From a virus, in the IMG/VR virus record IMGVR_UViG_3300029787_000197, positions 1 to 32,531 of that record: a DNA stretch of 32,531 nucleotides; one strand, 5' to 3'. The position numbers and the translations under genes were made by a program. The notes under the pieces are model-generated. The model saw only the letters and a list, made by a program, of their open reading frames with translations. It did not search any database and was not told where the DNA came from. Of the stretch, positions 24,601-31,870 are shown piece after piece. The number at the start of each line of letters is the position of its first letter. Positions within the stretch are counted from its first letter, which is position 1.

Positions 24601-24814
24601 AGCAAATGCAATATCTGATAACGAAGAAGCTGAGAGAGATGTTGAAGAGTATGGATCTGTCATGGGTGATATACAATTACAAAACCCAGTAACTCCAGCT
24701 GCACCACCGGCTACCGGACAAGCATCAGCTGCACAAGTACAGGGACTATTTCCAAATGATCCAACAAGTGCTTTGATTGCACAAAGAAGAGAACAAGGAC
24801 AAAACAATGCCTAA
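21686..24814 (+). CDS. Largest internal virion/ejection protein, 1042 aa
   Basis: The longest gene in the window. Residues 1-60 are charged helix; an amphipathic and hydrophobic region follows. A strongly hydrophobic hairpin-like segment lies at about 772-803 (GGGIAGGLIFG, then FIASAALLLLSRRAG). The C-terminus is acidic, then Pro/Ala/Gln-rich (NPVTPAAPPATG). Long helical stretches between 330 and 700 resemble T7 gp16-like ejection proteins, without a visible lytic transglycosylase motif. Its stop region overlaps the holin-like gene by eight bases. Role by position: forming the DNA delivery channel. Confidence 0.6.
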   Translation: MSTLQKLQKKLDDKTLNPSEFSDEQKVIIDALIDSGKLKGPKMGDLMDMREGAREEVVSEKEFLQDPLKASTGVGLSTYELTGDIIGSIFPYVYNRKKIFRAAKEGNLLGKGPGYFATKAVQLADKLPGRFKLFGGVLKGLGKLVDPVSRAYRGPLLKTEVQSILGGTVGAGVGSLTYDTLNEAAGTQIAAALADDLSEIPEGEVERDQLVNAGVAMKNALMWNTGASLLSPFIFGPMGKGIKKLFGTVGPKQKELAQFARDKGLPLPLLSGLKEGQGPLAGLGRNFFRFMGVFPLVAPVGKIAKSEAEIAGGKRYLEDIQAYSPLLKVSAINSSIRQQAEKIFVQNVDLYNSAYKTFDNLVTTAGNPKIIKLDKTQKAAREFLEENQQMFPEFSEYLEGMYGVAAKQQDIDKILTMQADPINQFMKAMLQIRDGMITPKQFKGVMTMLNNAIEGSRYSTLKDNMFIMREAMETDFAKFGEDIYNPAKYMQDEGIKATYDTIAKQSGKDLADQYIQKTIDSAELLKGQLLKANKIFADVQGFYQLSPLVKSLRKFDRNAFTAKSLEGFQGAGTQYRDQLFKDIGREVFENDSVDALVQFKKLIGAEASREIGAKATQGGQDLFKAVTAKYAFNKFLRAFSSPSDAGAKSVWNFIDEDASINAGASYLSDTLKVLTRDQKRNLTDFSIKDVAKNNGIFNTTELKFGGDDFAEFSADKFMQSFGIKNSFDEAGRRKIQYMLGNKGAEEFYNFASYMKAIGETKLSDPSQFLARRLTLGGGIAGGLIFGAPGFIASAALLLLSRRAGQILTDPVALRAMNDALLPDETLRLLRGESLGTGTPKATFLPGRDYYSGRSVQTIVDALKVNGITGKAKAVTESAFKLGLTRKRDALARLINYLGEEDKDIPYVDPKSINEQEIIEKLSQIPMSIPEPIYEENVPDKVKETMFANDFTESSGSAEEDNNLVGMINTSIQANAISDNEEAERDVEEYGSVMGDIQLQNPVTPAAPPATGQASAAQVQGLFPNDPTSALIAQRREQGQNNA

Positions 24815-24983
24815 AAAAAATGCGTTAGAAAAAATAGAGAATCATGAAAAGATTTGCAGGTTAATGCAAAGACAAACCTTTGATCGAATCGATCGTATGG
24901 AAGCACGTATTGCTAGAATGGAAAAGTTTATAATTGGTGGATTAGGTGCAATTCTTTTAGCTGTACTTTCGAATCATATGTAG
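24807..24983 (+). CDS. Holin-like small membrane protein (XhlA-like layout)
   Basis: 58 residues. Residues 1-39 are charged with a short coiled coil (DRIDRMEARIARMEK); residues 40-55 (FIIGGLGAILLAVLS) form one membrane segment. This layout is like XhlA-type haemolysin enhancers and small phage holins. I chose the ATG at 24807 because upstream in-frame ATG at 24777 lies deep inside the previous gene; ACAAGGAC lies before 24807. A holin would allow the M15 peptidase at 672 to reach the wall. An ejection-related membrane anchor is also possible. Confidence 0.58.
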   Translation: MPKKNALEKIENHEKICRLMQRQTFDRIDRMEARIARMEKFIIGGLGAILLAVLSNHM

Positions 24984-24994
24984 TATTAACTACA
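24979..24994 (+). promoter_or_regulatory. Start-codon hairpin before the nuclease gene
   Basis: TGTAGT / ACTACA, a perfect 6-bp inverted repeat with loop ATTA, ends two bases before the ATG at 24996. It includes the TAG stop of the holin-like gene. No Shine-Dalgarno sequence lies in the 12-base gap. TAGTAT (24981-24986) is a weak -10-like match inside it. Confidence 0.38.
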
Positions 24995-24995
24995 A

Positions 24996-25664
24996 ATGAA
25001 GTTAGTAAAGAAATATCCTTACAAACATTACAACAGATTTTCAGACACAACAGGACGTAAATATTTGGTAGACAATGTAAAAGTACCAAGTGTAACTACA
25101 ATTCTTAGTGCAACTAAGGATAGAAGATTTTTAGATAATTGGCGTAGAAAAGTTGGTGACAAAGAAGCAGATCGTATAATGACACAAGCATCAACAATAG
25201 GAACAGAGATGCACCAGGTGCTAGAATACACTCTAAACGGTCAAGGATATTACAATGCTCAGGATGAAGGTGCTAAACCTAGAATGATGGCAAAAACCAT
25301 TTTGAACAATATAAGGTTAGATGAAATATGGGGCAATGAGATAAGCCTTGAATATCAAAACAAGTATGCAGGTACATGTGATTTAACAGCAATAGCATAC
25401 GGAAAGCCGAGTATTGTTGACTGGAAACAAGCAAATAAGCCAAAAAAAGAAGAGTGGGTAGAAGACTACAAACTTCAGTTGGGTGCCTATTATTTAGCCC
25501 ATACGGCTAATTACGGGCCCATAGAGCAGGGGGTAATAGCAATTTGCACCCGAGACCTACGATATCAAGAGTTTAAGCTTTCTGAGGCAGATTTGAAAGA
25601 GTATGGAGATAAGTTCTTACACAGAGTAGAACAATTTAATAAGCTACAACAGCCAGTCTCTTAA
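24996..25664 (+). CDS. PD-(D/E)XK exonuclease, Cas4/RecB-like
   Basis: 222 residues with the RecB-like nuclease series: GTEMH (H73), E115 in NEISLEY, D129 in GTCDLTA, DWK (D142, K144) and Q161 followed by Y165 in LQLGAYYLA. These residues bind metal and cut DNA; the Q-x3-Y motif marks the RecB/Cas4/lambda-exonuclease-like branch. No Fe-S cysteine set is present, so it is not a typical Cas4. It probably processes DNA ends in replication, recombination or host DNA breakdown. Its 3' end overlaps the minus-strand helicase gene by 21 bases. Confidence 0.85.
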   Translation: MKLVKKYPYKHYNRFSDTTGRKYLVDNVKVPSVTTILSATKDRRFLDNWRRKVGDKEADRIMTQASTIGTEMHQVLEYTLNGQGYYNAQDEGAKPRMMAKTILNNIRLDEIWGNEISLEYQNKYAGTCDLTAIAYGKPSIVDWKQANKPKKEEWVEDYKLQLGAYYLAHTANYGPIEQGVIAICTRDLRYQEFKLSEADLKEYGDKFLHRVEQFNKLQQPVS

Positions 25665-27071
25665 GTCTTCTTCACCTAGAGTTTTAGCAGCTATTAAACC
25701 TTTGCTTGTAAGTGACTTCATAATAGCCTCATCTAATGTATTTTTTGCAACTATATCAATATAAACTACAGTTCCTTTTTGGCCCATTCTATGAGCACGG
25801 TCTTCTGATTGTTTTCTTATTTCCAAGTTATAATTGTTACTGAAATAGATAACAGTATTGACAGCAGTAAGAGTAAGACCAAAACCCCCGGTAGTAGGAT
25901 TGCCAACCAAAAAGCGGCAGCTAGGATCTTGTTGAATACGATCAACAGCATTCTTTCTATCTTTGACACTAACTTCTCCATATATACTCACAGTTGATTC
26001 TGGGCCATATTTATCAATAAGAAATTTTTTTATTTCATGGATATTATATAAATAATTTGCCCATATTATCACTTTACCATCTGTCTCATCTAGTGTCTCC
26101 TCCAGGGCATTTAGCTTAGATTTGTGTAATGTCATGATTTCTCCATCATCATTTTTAGTAAAACCATTACATACTTGATGTAACTTAACAATTTCTGTAA
26201 GTTTATTAGAAAATGATATTGTACTATCTTCAACAATTGCCAATGCTGAAGTTCTTAGACGATTATATATATTTTTGCTTTCACCTTCGAGTTCAATGTA
26301 TCTTTTCTGACGTACCTTCGGCTTCAGGTCTAGACATTGGTCTTTACGTATTCTAGTAGAAAACTGTCTTAGTTTAGTCTCCAACTCCTCCAAACGCTTA
26401 TAATATTTAGGCACACTAATGTATCTACCAGACCCGACTGGTATATCAGTCATCTCTGCATATCTATTTCTAAAAGCAAGATAACTTGAAAAACCCAATA
26501 ATTCTGGACTTAAAAATTGACATTGTGTATATAAGTCTAATGGAGATTTTGTTATTGGGGATCCTGTTAATATCCGCCTTATATGGGATAGTTTTTGTAA
26601 TCCTAAAATGTTTTTTGTTCTTTTTGCTGATCTGTTTTTTATTGTGGTTGATTCATCCAGTGTTACAAAATTTAATTTATTTTCTCTAAGATATTCTACA
26701 CAAGCGTTAAAACCTCTTTTTGTTGATAAAGCTTCAACGTTTATTAGAAAGATTCTAAGGTGTTTGAATTCTTGCAACTTATAATATTCTTTTGGTTTAT
26801 CTATATTCCATTTATATATTTTATATTTTATTACTTCAGGCATATGTACTTCTATTTCACTTTCCCAATTTGTGTATACTGATTTAGGTGCAATAACTAA
26901 TGCAGCAGTCACACTTCTTTGTAAATAAAGGTAAGCAAGATTATCTATAGTAACTTTTGTTTTGCCTGTTCCCATTTCCATAAAATACGCCCATTGCATT
27001 TTTACAGCTGATTCGTTCAAAGCATTTCGTTGATGCTCATATGGGATAGTCTTATACGGAAATTTCCACAT
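25644..27071 (-). CDS. SNF2-family superfamily 2 helicase (only minus-strand gene)
   Basis: 475 residues. Walker A is MGTGKT (33-38), motif II is DEST (139-142, a variant of DEAH), motif III is LTGSPIT (168-174), the C-terminal lobe has VIIWANY (334-340), GGFGLTL (395-401) and DRAHRMGQ (424-431) with R425 and R428 as arginine fingers. These are full-length SNF2/Rad54-type translocase motifs. In phages such proteins remodel or unwind DNA in replication, recombination or packaging. It faces its neighbours: it converges with the nuclease (21-base overlap) and diverges from the gene at 27141. The start has no ribosome site but a hairpin. Codon use looks like the neighbours, so a recent transfer is not evident. 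Confidence 0.88.
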   Translation of the reverse strand: MWKFPYKTIPYEHQRNALNESAVKMQWAYFMEMGTGKTKVTIDNLAYLYLQRSVTAALVIAPKSVYTNWESEIEVHMPEVIKYKIYKWNIDKPKEYYKLQEFKHLRIFLINVEALSTKRGFNACVEYLRENKLNFVTLDESTTIKNRSAKRTKNILGLQKLSHIRRILTGSPITKSPLDLYTQCQFLSPELLGFSSYLAFRNRYAEMTDIPVGSGRYISVPKYYKRLEELETKLRQFSTRIRKDQCLDLKPKVRQKRYIELEGESKNIYNRLRTSALAIVEDSTISFSNKLTEIVKLHQVCNGFTKNDDGEIMTLHKSKLNALEETLDETDGKVIIWANYLYNIHEIKKFLIDKYGPESTVSIYGEVSVKDRKNAVDRIQQDPSCRFLVGNPTTGGFGLTLTAVNTVIYFSNNYNLEIRKQSEDRAHRMGQKGTVVYIDIVAKNTLDEAIMKSLTSKGLIAAKTLGEEDLRDWLL

Positions 27072-27108
27072 CTTGATTTAGATATAATTTTTTTGTTGCA
27101 AAGGTCAA
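27068..27108 (-). promoter_or_regulatory. Minus-strand promoter candidate and start-codon hairpin
   Basis: On the minus strand TTGACC (27103-27108) is 16 bases from TATATC (27081-27086), a reasonable promoter for the SNF2 gene. A start about seven bases on would be within a few bases of its ATG (27069-27071). The ATG lies in the 3' arm of an inverted repeat ATATCT / AGATGT (27080-27085 and 27068-27073, loop six bases, one G-T wobble). No ribosome site is present. Confidence 0.38.
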
Positions 27109-27130
27109 GGGAATAAATTAAGAGTCCAAC

Positions 27131-27136
27131 AGGAGG
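27131..27136 (+). promoter_or_regulatory. Strong ribosome binding site for the replication block
   Basis: AGGAGG, four bases before the ATG at 27141, the best Shine-Dalgarno match in this half of the window. The 69-base gap 27072-27140 separates divergent genes and must hold signals for both; I see no convincing plus-strand -35/-10 pair, though a TATAAT is at 27083-27088. Confidence 0.6.
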
Positions 27137-27140
27137 ATAT

Positions 27141-27680
27141 ATGGATATTGAAAAAATGTCGAACATTGACATTAATCAAGATAGTGTGAAATCTATTTCT
27201 GATAAATGCAATCAATTAAAAAATCTTAAAAGTCAAGTTGAAGAAGAAGAAGAAAAATTATCTCTACTAAAAAACAAAGCACGTGATTTAGAAGAGAGAG
27301 TCATTCCAGAGATGATGCAGGAAGCAGGTGTATCTTTGTTGAAATTAGCAGATGGTTCTACTGTAGAAGTAAAACCATTCTATGCAGCAAAAATTCCTGA
27401 GTCACGAGTTGAGGAAGCCTTCGGTTGGTTAAGAGGTAAAGGGTTCGAAGATCTAATTAAGAACACAGTTACCGCTTCATTCAGCAGAGGACAAGACAAC
27501 CAAGTCTCTGAATTAATAAAAGTGTGCGAAGACAATGGATTTGCTTACAATAAAAAAGAAAAAGTAGAGCCAATGACTTTAAAAGCTTTTGTTAAAGAAC
27601 AAGTTGAAACAGGTAAGGAATTACCATTTGATTTGTTCGGAGTATACATCGCAAATAAAACAAAAATAACAAATAAATAA
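27141..27680 (+). CDS. Coiled-coil phage replication-region protein, unknown
   Basis: 179 residues. Residues 18-55 form a coiled coil (QLKNLKSQVEEEEEKLSLL). After it comes RVIPEMMQEAGVSLLKLADGS and an EAFGWLRGKGFEDLIKNT segment, a pattern I recall from conserved phage proteins beside ssDNA-binding or exonuclease genes. A role in replication or recombination follows from position only. The stop is 11 bases before the next ATG. Confidence 0.55.
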   Translation: MDIEKMSNIDINQDSVKSISDKCNQLKNLKSQVEEEEEKLSLLKNKARDLEERVIPEMMQEAGVSLLKLADGSTVEVKPFYAAKIPESRVEEAFGWLRGKGFEDLIKNTVTASFSRGQDNQVSELIKVCEDNGFAYNKKEKVEPMTLKAFVKEQVETGKELPFDLFGVYIANKTKITNK

Positions 27681-27691
27681 TAGGTAACAAC

Positions 27692-28486
27692 ATGAAGATA
27701 AAGAACGGACAATCGAACGAAGTAGCGATTAAGAAGACGGCCGGTGCAGTTGCTAATGTTAACATTGAGCAATTCGCTGACGAGGGATTTGATAACGTAG
27801 ACGCAAATAGTTTAGCGTTACCATTTCTAAAAGTTCTTGGACAACTATCACCACAAGTCACACAAGGTGATAGTCAATTTATAGCAGAAGCTAGACCAGG
27901 AATGATTTACAATACTGTGACTAATGAGTTGTATGATGGTGCTACAGGAATAAGTGTAATACCTTGTTTCTACAAGCTAGAGTACATTGAATGGAAGGAT
28001 AGAGATAAGGGCGCAGTTGCACCTGTAAATGTTTATCCTGCTGATTCAGATATCATGTCTAAAACTGTCAGAGATGACAAAGGCAAAGATAGACTTGAAA
28101 ATGGTAACTATGTAGAGGAAACGGCTTCTCATTACGTAATGGTAATTGAAGAAGACAAGTCTTCTACAGCTTTAATCACAATGAAATCTACTCAAAGAAA
28201 AAAATCTAAGAAGTGGAATTCAATGATGATGTCTCTTAGAGCTAAGAAAAAAGATGGTAAGGGTTTTTTTAGACCAGCACCATTTACTCAATCTTATATG
28301 CTTAAGACTGTGCTTGAGAAAAATAATCTAGGTTCTTGGTACGGTTGGGAGATAGAGCATGTTGGACAAGTGGAGAGCGAAGAAACAATCAGAGCAGCCT
28401 TTGACTTTTATGAGTCATGTAAAAAAGGTGCTGTGAGAGCAAACCACAAAAACGAAGATCAAGCGGAACAAAAAACTCCATTCTAG
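27692..28486 (+). CDS. Possible ssDNA-binding protein of phage replication
   Basis: 264 residues, ribosome site AGGTAAC upstream. LPFLKVLGQLSPQVTQGD, PGMIYNTVTNELYDG and ISVIPCFYKLEYIEW form a conserved phage family I associate with replication-module genes, possibly single-stranded DNA binding. A basic patch (STQRKKSKKW) and an acidic C-terminal region with Glu/Asp fit that idea loosely, though the last residues are KTPF rather than a classic acidic tip. It lies just before the primase, one base apart. Confidence 0.45.
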   Translation: MKIKNGQSNEVAIKKTAGAVANVNIEQFADEGFDNVDANSLALPFLKVLGQLSPQVTQGDSQFIAEARPGMIYNTVTNELYDGATGISVIPCFYKLEYIEWKDRDKGAVAPVNVYPADSDIMSKTVRDDKGKDRLENGNYVEETASHYVMVIEEDKSSTALITMKSTQRKKSKKWNSMMMSLRAKKKDGKGFFRPAPFTQSYMLKTVLEKNNLGSWYGWEIEHVGQVESEETIRAAFDFYESCKKGAVRANHKNEDQAEQKTPF

Positions 28487-28487
28487 T

Positions 28488-30062
28488 ATGGAAGTACTTG
28501 ACAAAACCTTGGGAGAGTTTGTAGAACTCTTCCAAGGCTCTTCTACATATTTTGGTGCTTCAACACCATTGGGTCACAAACGTGACCGCGATGGCAAACA
28601 AGAATTCAGACATTGGGTTGAACCAGAGCCAATGACTAAAGAGCATTGGTTACAACATTTAAAAGGAGAAAAATACTATGGATCAGTTCCCATTCGAGAT
28701 GATAATTCATGCAGTTGGGGGGTCATCGATGTTGATCGTTATAATATACAGCATAAGGAAGTTATATCGGTTATACGGAAAAGAAAATACCCACTCGTCC
28801 CATTCCGTTCCAAATCAAACGGACTCCATTTAATTTTATTCATTGACGGTGTAGTTGCTGCATCGGACATGAGAAGAAAATTATTAGAGATTGCATCTGA
28901 TTTAGGTGTTAATGATACGACCACAGATATTTATCCTGCACAGGATGAAGTTGATTTGACACCTGAAGATTGGAATCAAAAAAGAAAAGGTAATTTTGTA
29001 AACCTACCATACCAAAAAGCACACATGACAACTAGAGTTGCAATGGACAATGATGGCAACTCAATAAAATTAGAAAATTTATTTAAGTTTGTATCTGAAT
29101 ACAGACTTACACCAACACAGTTTAAAAAATTAAAAGTATTTCAAGATGATGAAACAAAAGATTATCCACCATGCGTAGTAAATTTTATGAAAAATAAAAT
29201 ACAAAAAGGTGAAGGTCGTAATGATGCTATGTTTAACGTAGCTGTATTAGCAAAAAAAATTAATCCGGATCCAGTTATGTATCAAGACTGGACAAGAAGC
29301 ATGATGTCAAAGGTATGTACAGAAGCACTCCACCCGCAGGAGTTAAACAATATATTTAAAGGTGTAGAGAACAAAGAGTATACTTACAAATGCAAAACCT
29401 CTGTAGCTAGAATGCATTGTTCATCTACTACTTGTTTAAGACGTAAACATGGGATTGGTAAGAACGAGGCCTTACCTGAGGTTGGTAAACTTACAAAAGT
29501 AAATTCTTATCCTGAACCATATTGGATTTTACCTATACAAGGAAAGTCTATAAGACTATCCACAAAACAATTGTATCAACAACAATTACTCGGAGAGGCT
29601 TTACTTAATTATGATATTGTTTGGAGAGCACTTAAACCAACTAAAAGAGATCCAGATCCATACAGAGATTGGCTTGAAGAACTAATGGCAACTAAACAAG
29701 ATATGGAGGGCTTTGATTCTAAAGAGGAACTTGATGATGTATTTAATTCAAGAATGTCTAGGTTCTTAGAAGATGTAGAAGATACAACTGAGTTTGATCA
29801 GATAGACTCAGGTAACATTTGGAAGGACGATATTGAAATGAGATTTAAATTAGAAACATTTAAGTCTTTTATGAAAAAGATGGGGTACAATTGGAATGAA
29901 AAAGAATGTACCAAGTTTTTAGAAACAGGTGGTGCGCAACCTAAATCAAAATTCAAAGGTATTCAGACCCGACATTGGGTGGTAGAATTACCAAAACAAA
30001 GTGAACACAAAAATAAAGATGTCAAATTCGTTAAAACAAAAGCTGCGTGGGAAGACAATTAA
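28488..30062 (+). CDS. Archaeo-eukaryotic-type primase with cysteine cluster
   Basis: 524 residues. GVIDVDRYN carries D81 and D83 (the DxD of AEP primases), FRSKSNGLHL carries S110 and H114, and FVNLPY (170-175) is the expected strand after the catalytic core. PPCV (C229), then GEGRNDAMF (241-249), and C302, C311 and C316 form a four-cysteine set in the order seen in primase C-terminal domains that bind a metal or Fe-S cluster. The region after about 330 is separate, helical and may contact the helicase. No helicase motor is fused. The gene overlaps the downstream UvrD-like helicase by 44 bases. It would make primers for phage DNA synthesis. Confidence 0.75.
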   Translation: MEVLDKTLGEFVELFQGSSTYFGASTPLGHKRDRDGKQEFRHWVEPEPMTKEHWLQHLKGEKYYGSVPIRDDNSCSWGVIDVDRYNIQHKEVISVIRKRKYPLVPFRSKSNGLHLILFIDGVVAASDMRRKLLEIASDLGVNDTTTDIYPAQDEVDLTPEDWNQKRKGNFVNLPYQKAHMTTRVAMDNDGNSIKLENLFKFVSEYRLTPTQFKKLKVFQDDETKDYPPCVVNFMKNKIQKGEGRNDAMFNVAVLAKKINPDPVMYQDWTRSMMSKVCTEALHPQELNNIFKGVENKEYTYKCKTSVARMHCSSTTCLRRKHGIGKNEALPEVGKLTKVNSYPEPYWILPIQGKSIRLSTKQLYQQQLLGEALLNYDIVWRALKPTKRDPDPYRDWLEELMATKQDMEGFDSKEELDDVFNSRMSRFLEDVEDTTEFDQIDSGNIWKDDIEMRFKLETFKSFMKKMGYNWNEKECTKFLETGGAQPKSKFKGIQTRHWVVELPKQSEHKNKDVKFVKTKAAWEDN

Positions 30063-31632
30063 AATCTTTGGACCCCCAGGCACAGGTAAGACTGAGAATC
30101 TACTCAAGAGAGTACAACGTTATCTTAAACAAGGTTTCTCCCCCGATGAAATCTGTTACATATCATTTACCAACAAAGCAGTTAATGAATGCGTGGCCAG
30201 GGTCAGGAAAAGATTTAAAGAATATGATGAGGATGATTTCAAATATTTTAGAACACTACATTCTTTGGCCAGACAACAGTTTGCTGAGATTCCCGTTTTA
30301 GATCCGAAAGCAGACCTGCTGATGTTTCATACACAATACGGAACTATCAAAGTTAAATATCAAGAAGGCCATGATGATCAAAAAGTATTTAACAATTGGT
30401 CTCTGCAAATATATGACAGAGCTAGAAACATGAAGGTTGATCCTGTGTGGCTTTACAAACAACAACCAAGAAAATCTGTAAGGTTGCAGCAATTTAAGTC
30501 AATTATAAATGGCTACGAAGAATTTAAAACAATGGAACTGGAGAACGGACAACGGACACCTGATAGACTAGACTTCACTGACATGGTGCAGAAGTTTATA
30601 GATGATGGAGTATCTATACCATTTAAAGTTTTGATGGTTGATGAAGCTCAAGATCTAACACCTTTACAATGGGACTTGGTTGTTAAATTAGCAAAAGCTG
30701 TTGACAGAGTTTATATTGCAGGTGACGATGACCAAGCTATTTACGAATGGAATGGTGCAGATGTAGAGTTGTTTCAAAACTTTCCTGGTAAATCTCTTGT
30801 GTTGAAAAAGAGTGTGAGATTAAATAAAAATATACATCACTTCTCTAATTGTATTTTAAATTCTATGGGTGACAATCGTGTAGAAAAAGAATTTTATTCA
30901 AATGGTAAAGATGGTGCAGTGTACAGGTGGGGTGGTTTGAAAAAGGTGCCTTGGGATATGGACGGTGATTGGATGGTTCTTGCTAGGATAAACGATGTTA
31001 AGAAGGAGCTGCAGCAGGAGGCAAAAGATTTAGGTTTGTATTATCAAGATCAAAAGAACAACAAGTCATTTGATCCGAATCAGTATCACGCAATTAATTT
31101 TTGGGAGTCTATTTGTAAAGGCGGCAGCATAAGCAGAGAAGAAGCTGTTACCATGTATGAGTATTTATTAAACATAGACCACGGATACCGGTCATCGGAC
31201 AGCAAGAAATGGAGTTTTGCCCACCCAAACCAAGTATTTAATTTTGATGAATTACATCTTAGATGTGGTATGAGAGATGAAAGGGGACCATGGCAAGAGA
31301 TATTCAAAAGAAAATTCAAGGACAAAGATAAATTATATTTTAACAAACTTATGAAAGCTGGTGTAGATTTAAACTTACCACCTAAAATTATCATAGACAC
31401 AATACATCAAGTCAAAGGAGGCGAGGCAGATAATGTTGTCCTGGCGAGTAAATGTAATTTTCCATCACACTTTGATAAAAAGAATTTAGCAGATAAAGTA
31501 AAAGAACTTAGGGTTTGGTATACAGGTGCCACTAGATCTAAAAGCACACTCCATCTGTTGGGCACTTATCATCAATATAACTTTCCTTTGGGAAAGTATT
31601 ACAAACAATACGAGGCAACTTATGACAGATAA
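30019..31632 (+). CDS. UvrD/PcrA-like superfamily 1 DNA helicase
   Basis: 537 residues from the ATG at 30019; a GTG at 30001 would add six residues. Motifs: FGPPGTGKT (Walker A, about 17-25), CYISFTNKA (motif Ia), MVDEAQD (motif II), AGDDDQAIYEW (motif III), IDTIHQVKGGEADNV (motif V) and WYTGATRSK (motif VI). These are complete UvrD-family signatures. It would unwind DNA at replication or recombination. The overlap with the primase (44 bases) and the last 11 bases shared with the DUF3310 gene point to coupled synthesis. Confidence 0.88.
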   Translation: MSNSLKQKLRGKTIKIFGPPGTGKTENLLKRVQRYLKQGFSPDEICYISFTNKAVNECVARVRKRFKEYDEDDFKYFRTLHSLARQQFAEIPVLDPKADLLMFHTQYGTIKVKYQEGHDDQKVFNNWSLQIYDRARNMKVDPVWLYKQQPRKSVRLQQFKSIINGYEEFKTMELENGQRTPDRLDFTDMVQKFIDDGVSIPFKVLMVDEAQDLTPLQWDLVVKLAKAVDRVYIAGDDDQAIYEWNGADVELFQNFPGKSLVLKKSVRLNKNIHHFSNCILNSMGDNRVEKEFYSNGKDGAVYRWGGLKKVPWDMDGDWMVLARINDVKKELQQEAKDLGLYYQDQKNNKSFDPNQYHAINFWESICKGGSISREEAVTMYEYLLNIDHGYRSSDSKKWSFAHPNQVFNFDELHLRCGMRDERGPWQEIFKRKFKDKDKLYFNKLMKAGVDLNLPPKIIIDTIHQVKGGEADNVVLASKCNFPSHFDKKNLADKVKELRVWYTGATRSKSTLHLLGTYHQYNFPLGKYYKQYEATYDR

Positions 31633-31870
31633 AGACATGTTCGATGATGTTTTTCCTCAAGAGAGACAGGTAGGTGGATCTCACTACGTCCACTTTACCA
31701 TTCAGCCCTACGAATTCATTGCAAAGAATGATTTATCATTCTTCCAGGGCAACGTAATAAAATACGTTTGTAGATATCGTTTTAAAAACGGTGTTGAAGA
31801 TTTAGATAAAATTATTCACTACTGTGAATTAGAGAAGTTAAAACTAAAGGACGAGAAGAAAAAGAAATGA
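31622..31870 (+). CDS. DUF3310 family protein, 82 aa
   Basis: The ATG at 31622 is inside the end of the helicase gene, giving a protein starting MTDKDMF. GSHYVHFTIQPYEFI and GNVIKYVCRYRFKNGVEDLDK are the signature of DUF3310, small phage proteins common in replication or nucleotide-metabolism modules, with no firm function. The C-terminus is a Lys-rich tail. It overlaps the next small frame by four bases (ATGA). Confidence 0.82.
   Translation: MTDKDMFDDVFPQERQVGGSHYVHFTIQPYEFIAKNDLSFFQGNVIKYVCRYRFKNGVEDLDKIIHYCELEKLKLKDEKKKK

Noticed and set aside
24777-24806. Upstream ATG for the holin-like gene
   Set aside because: It would add ten charged residues and extend the overlap with the ejection gene; the ATG at 24807 has a purine-rich site and gives the expected small membrane protein.
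24996-25664. Cas4 of a CRISPR system
   Set aside because: No cysteine set for an Fe-S cluster, no other cas genes and no array; a phage PD-(D/E)XK exonuclease is simpler.
25640-25700. Bidirectional terminator between the convergent nuclease and SNF2 genes
   Set aside because: The overlap region has no inverted repeat with a T-run on either strand that I could find.
1144-27108. N4-type hairpin promoters for a virion RNA polymerase as explanation of the start-codon hairpins
   Set aside because: N4 promoters have a short 3-base loop and need a giant virion RNA polymerase; loops here are 4-6 bases and no such polymerase is in the window. The idea is not tested outside the window.
30001-30018. 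GTG start for the UvrD-like helicase
   Set aside because: It adds only six residues and has no ribosome site; the ATG at 30019 is sufficient and places the Walker A motif at the usual distance. Not excluded.
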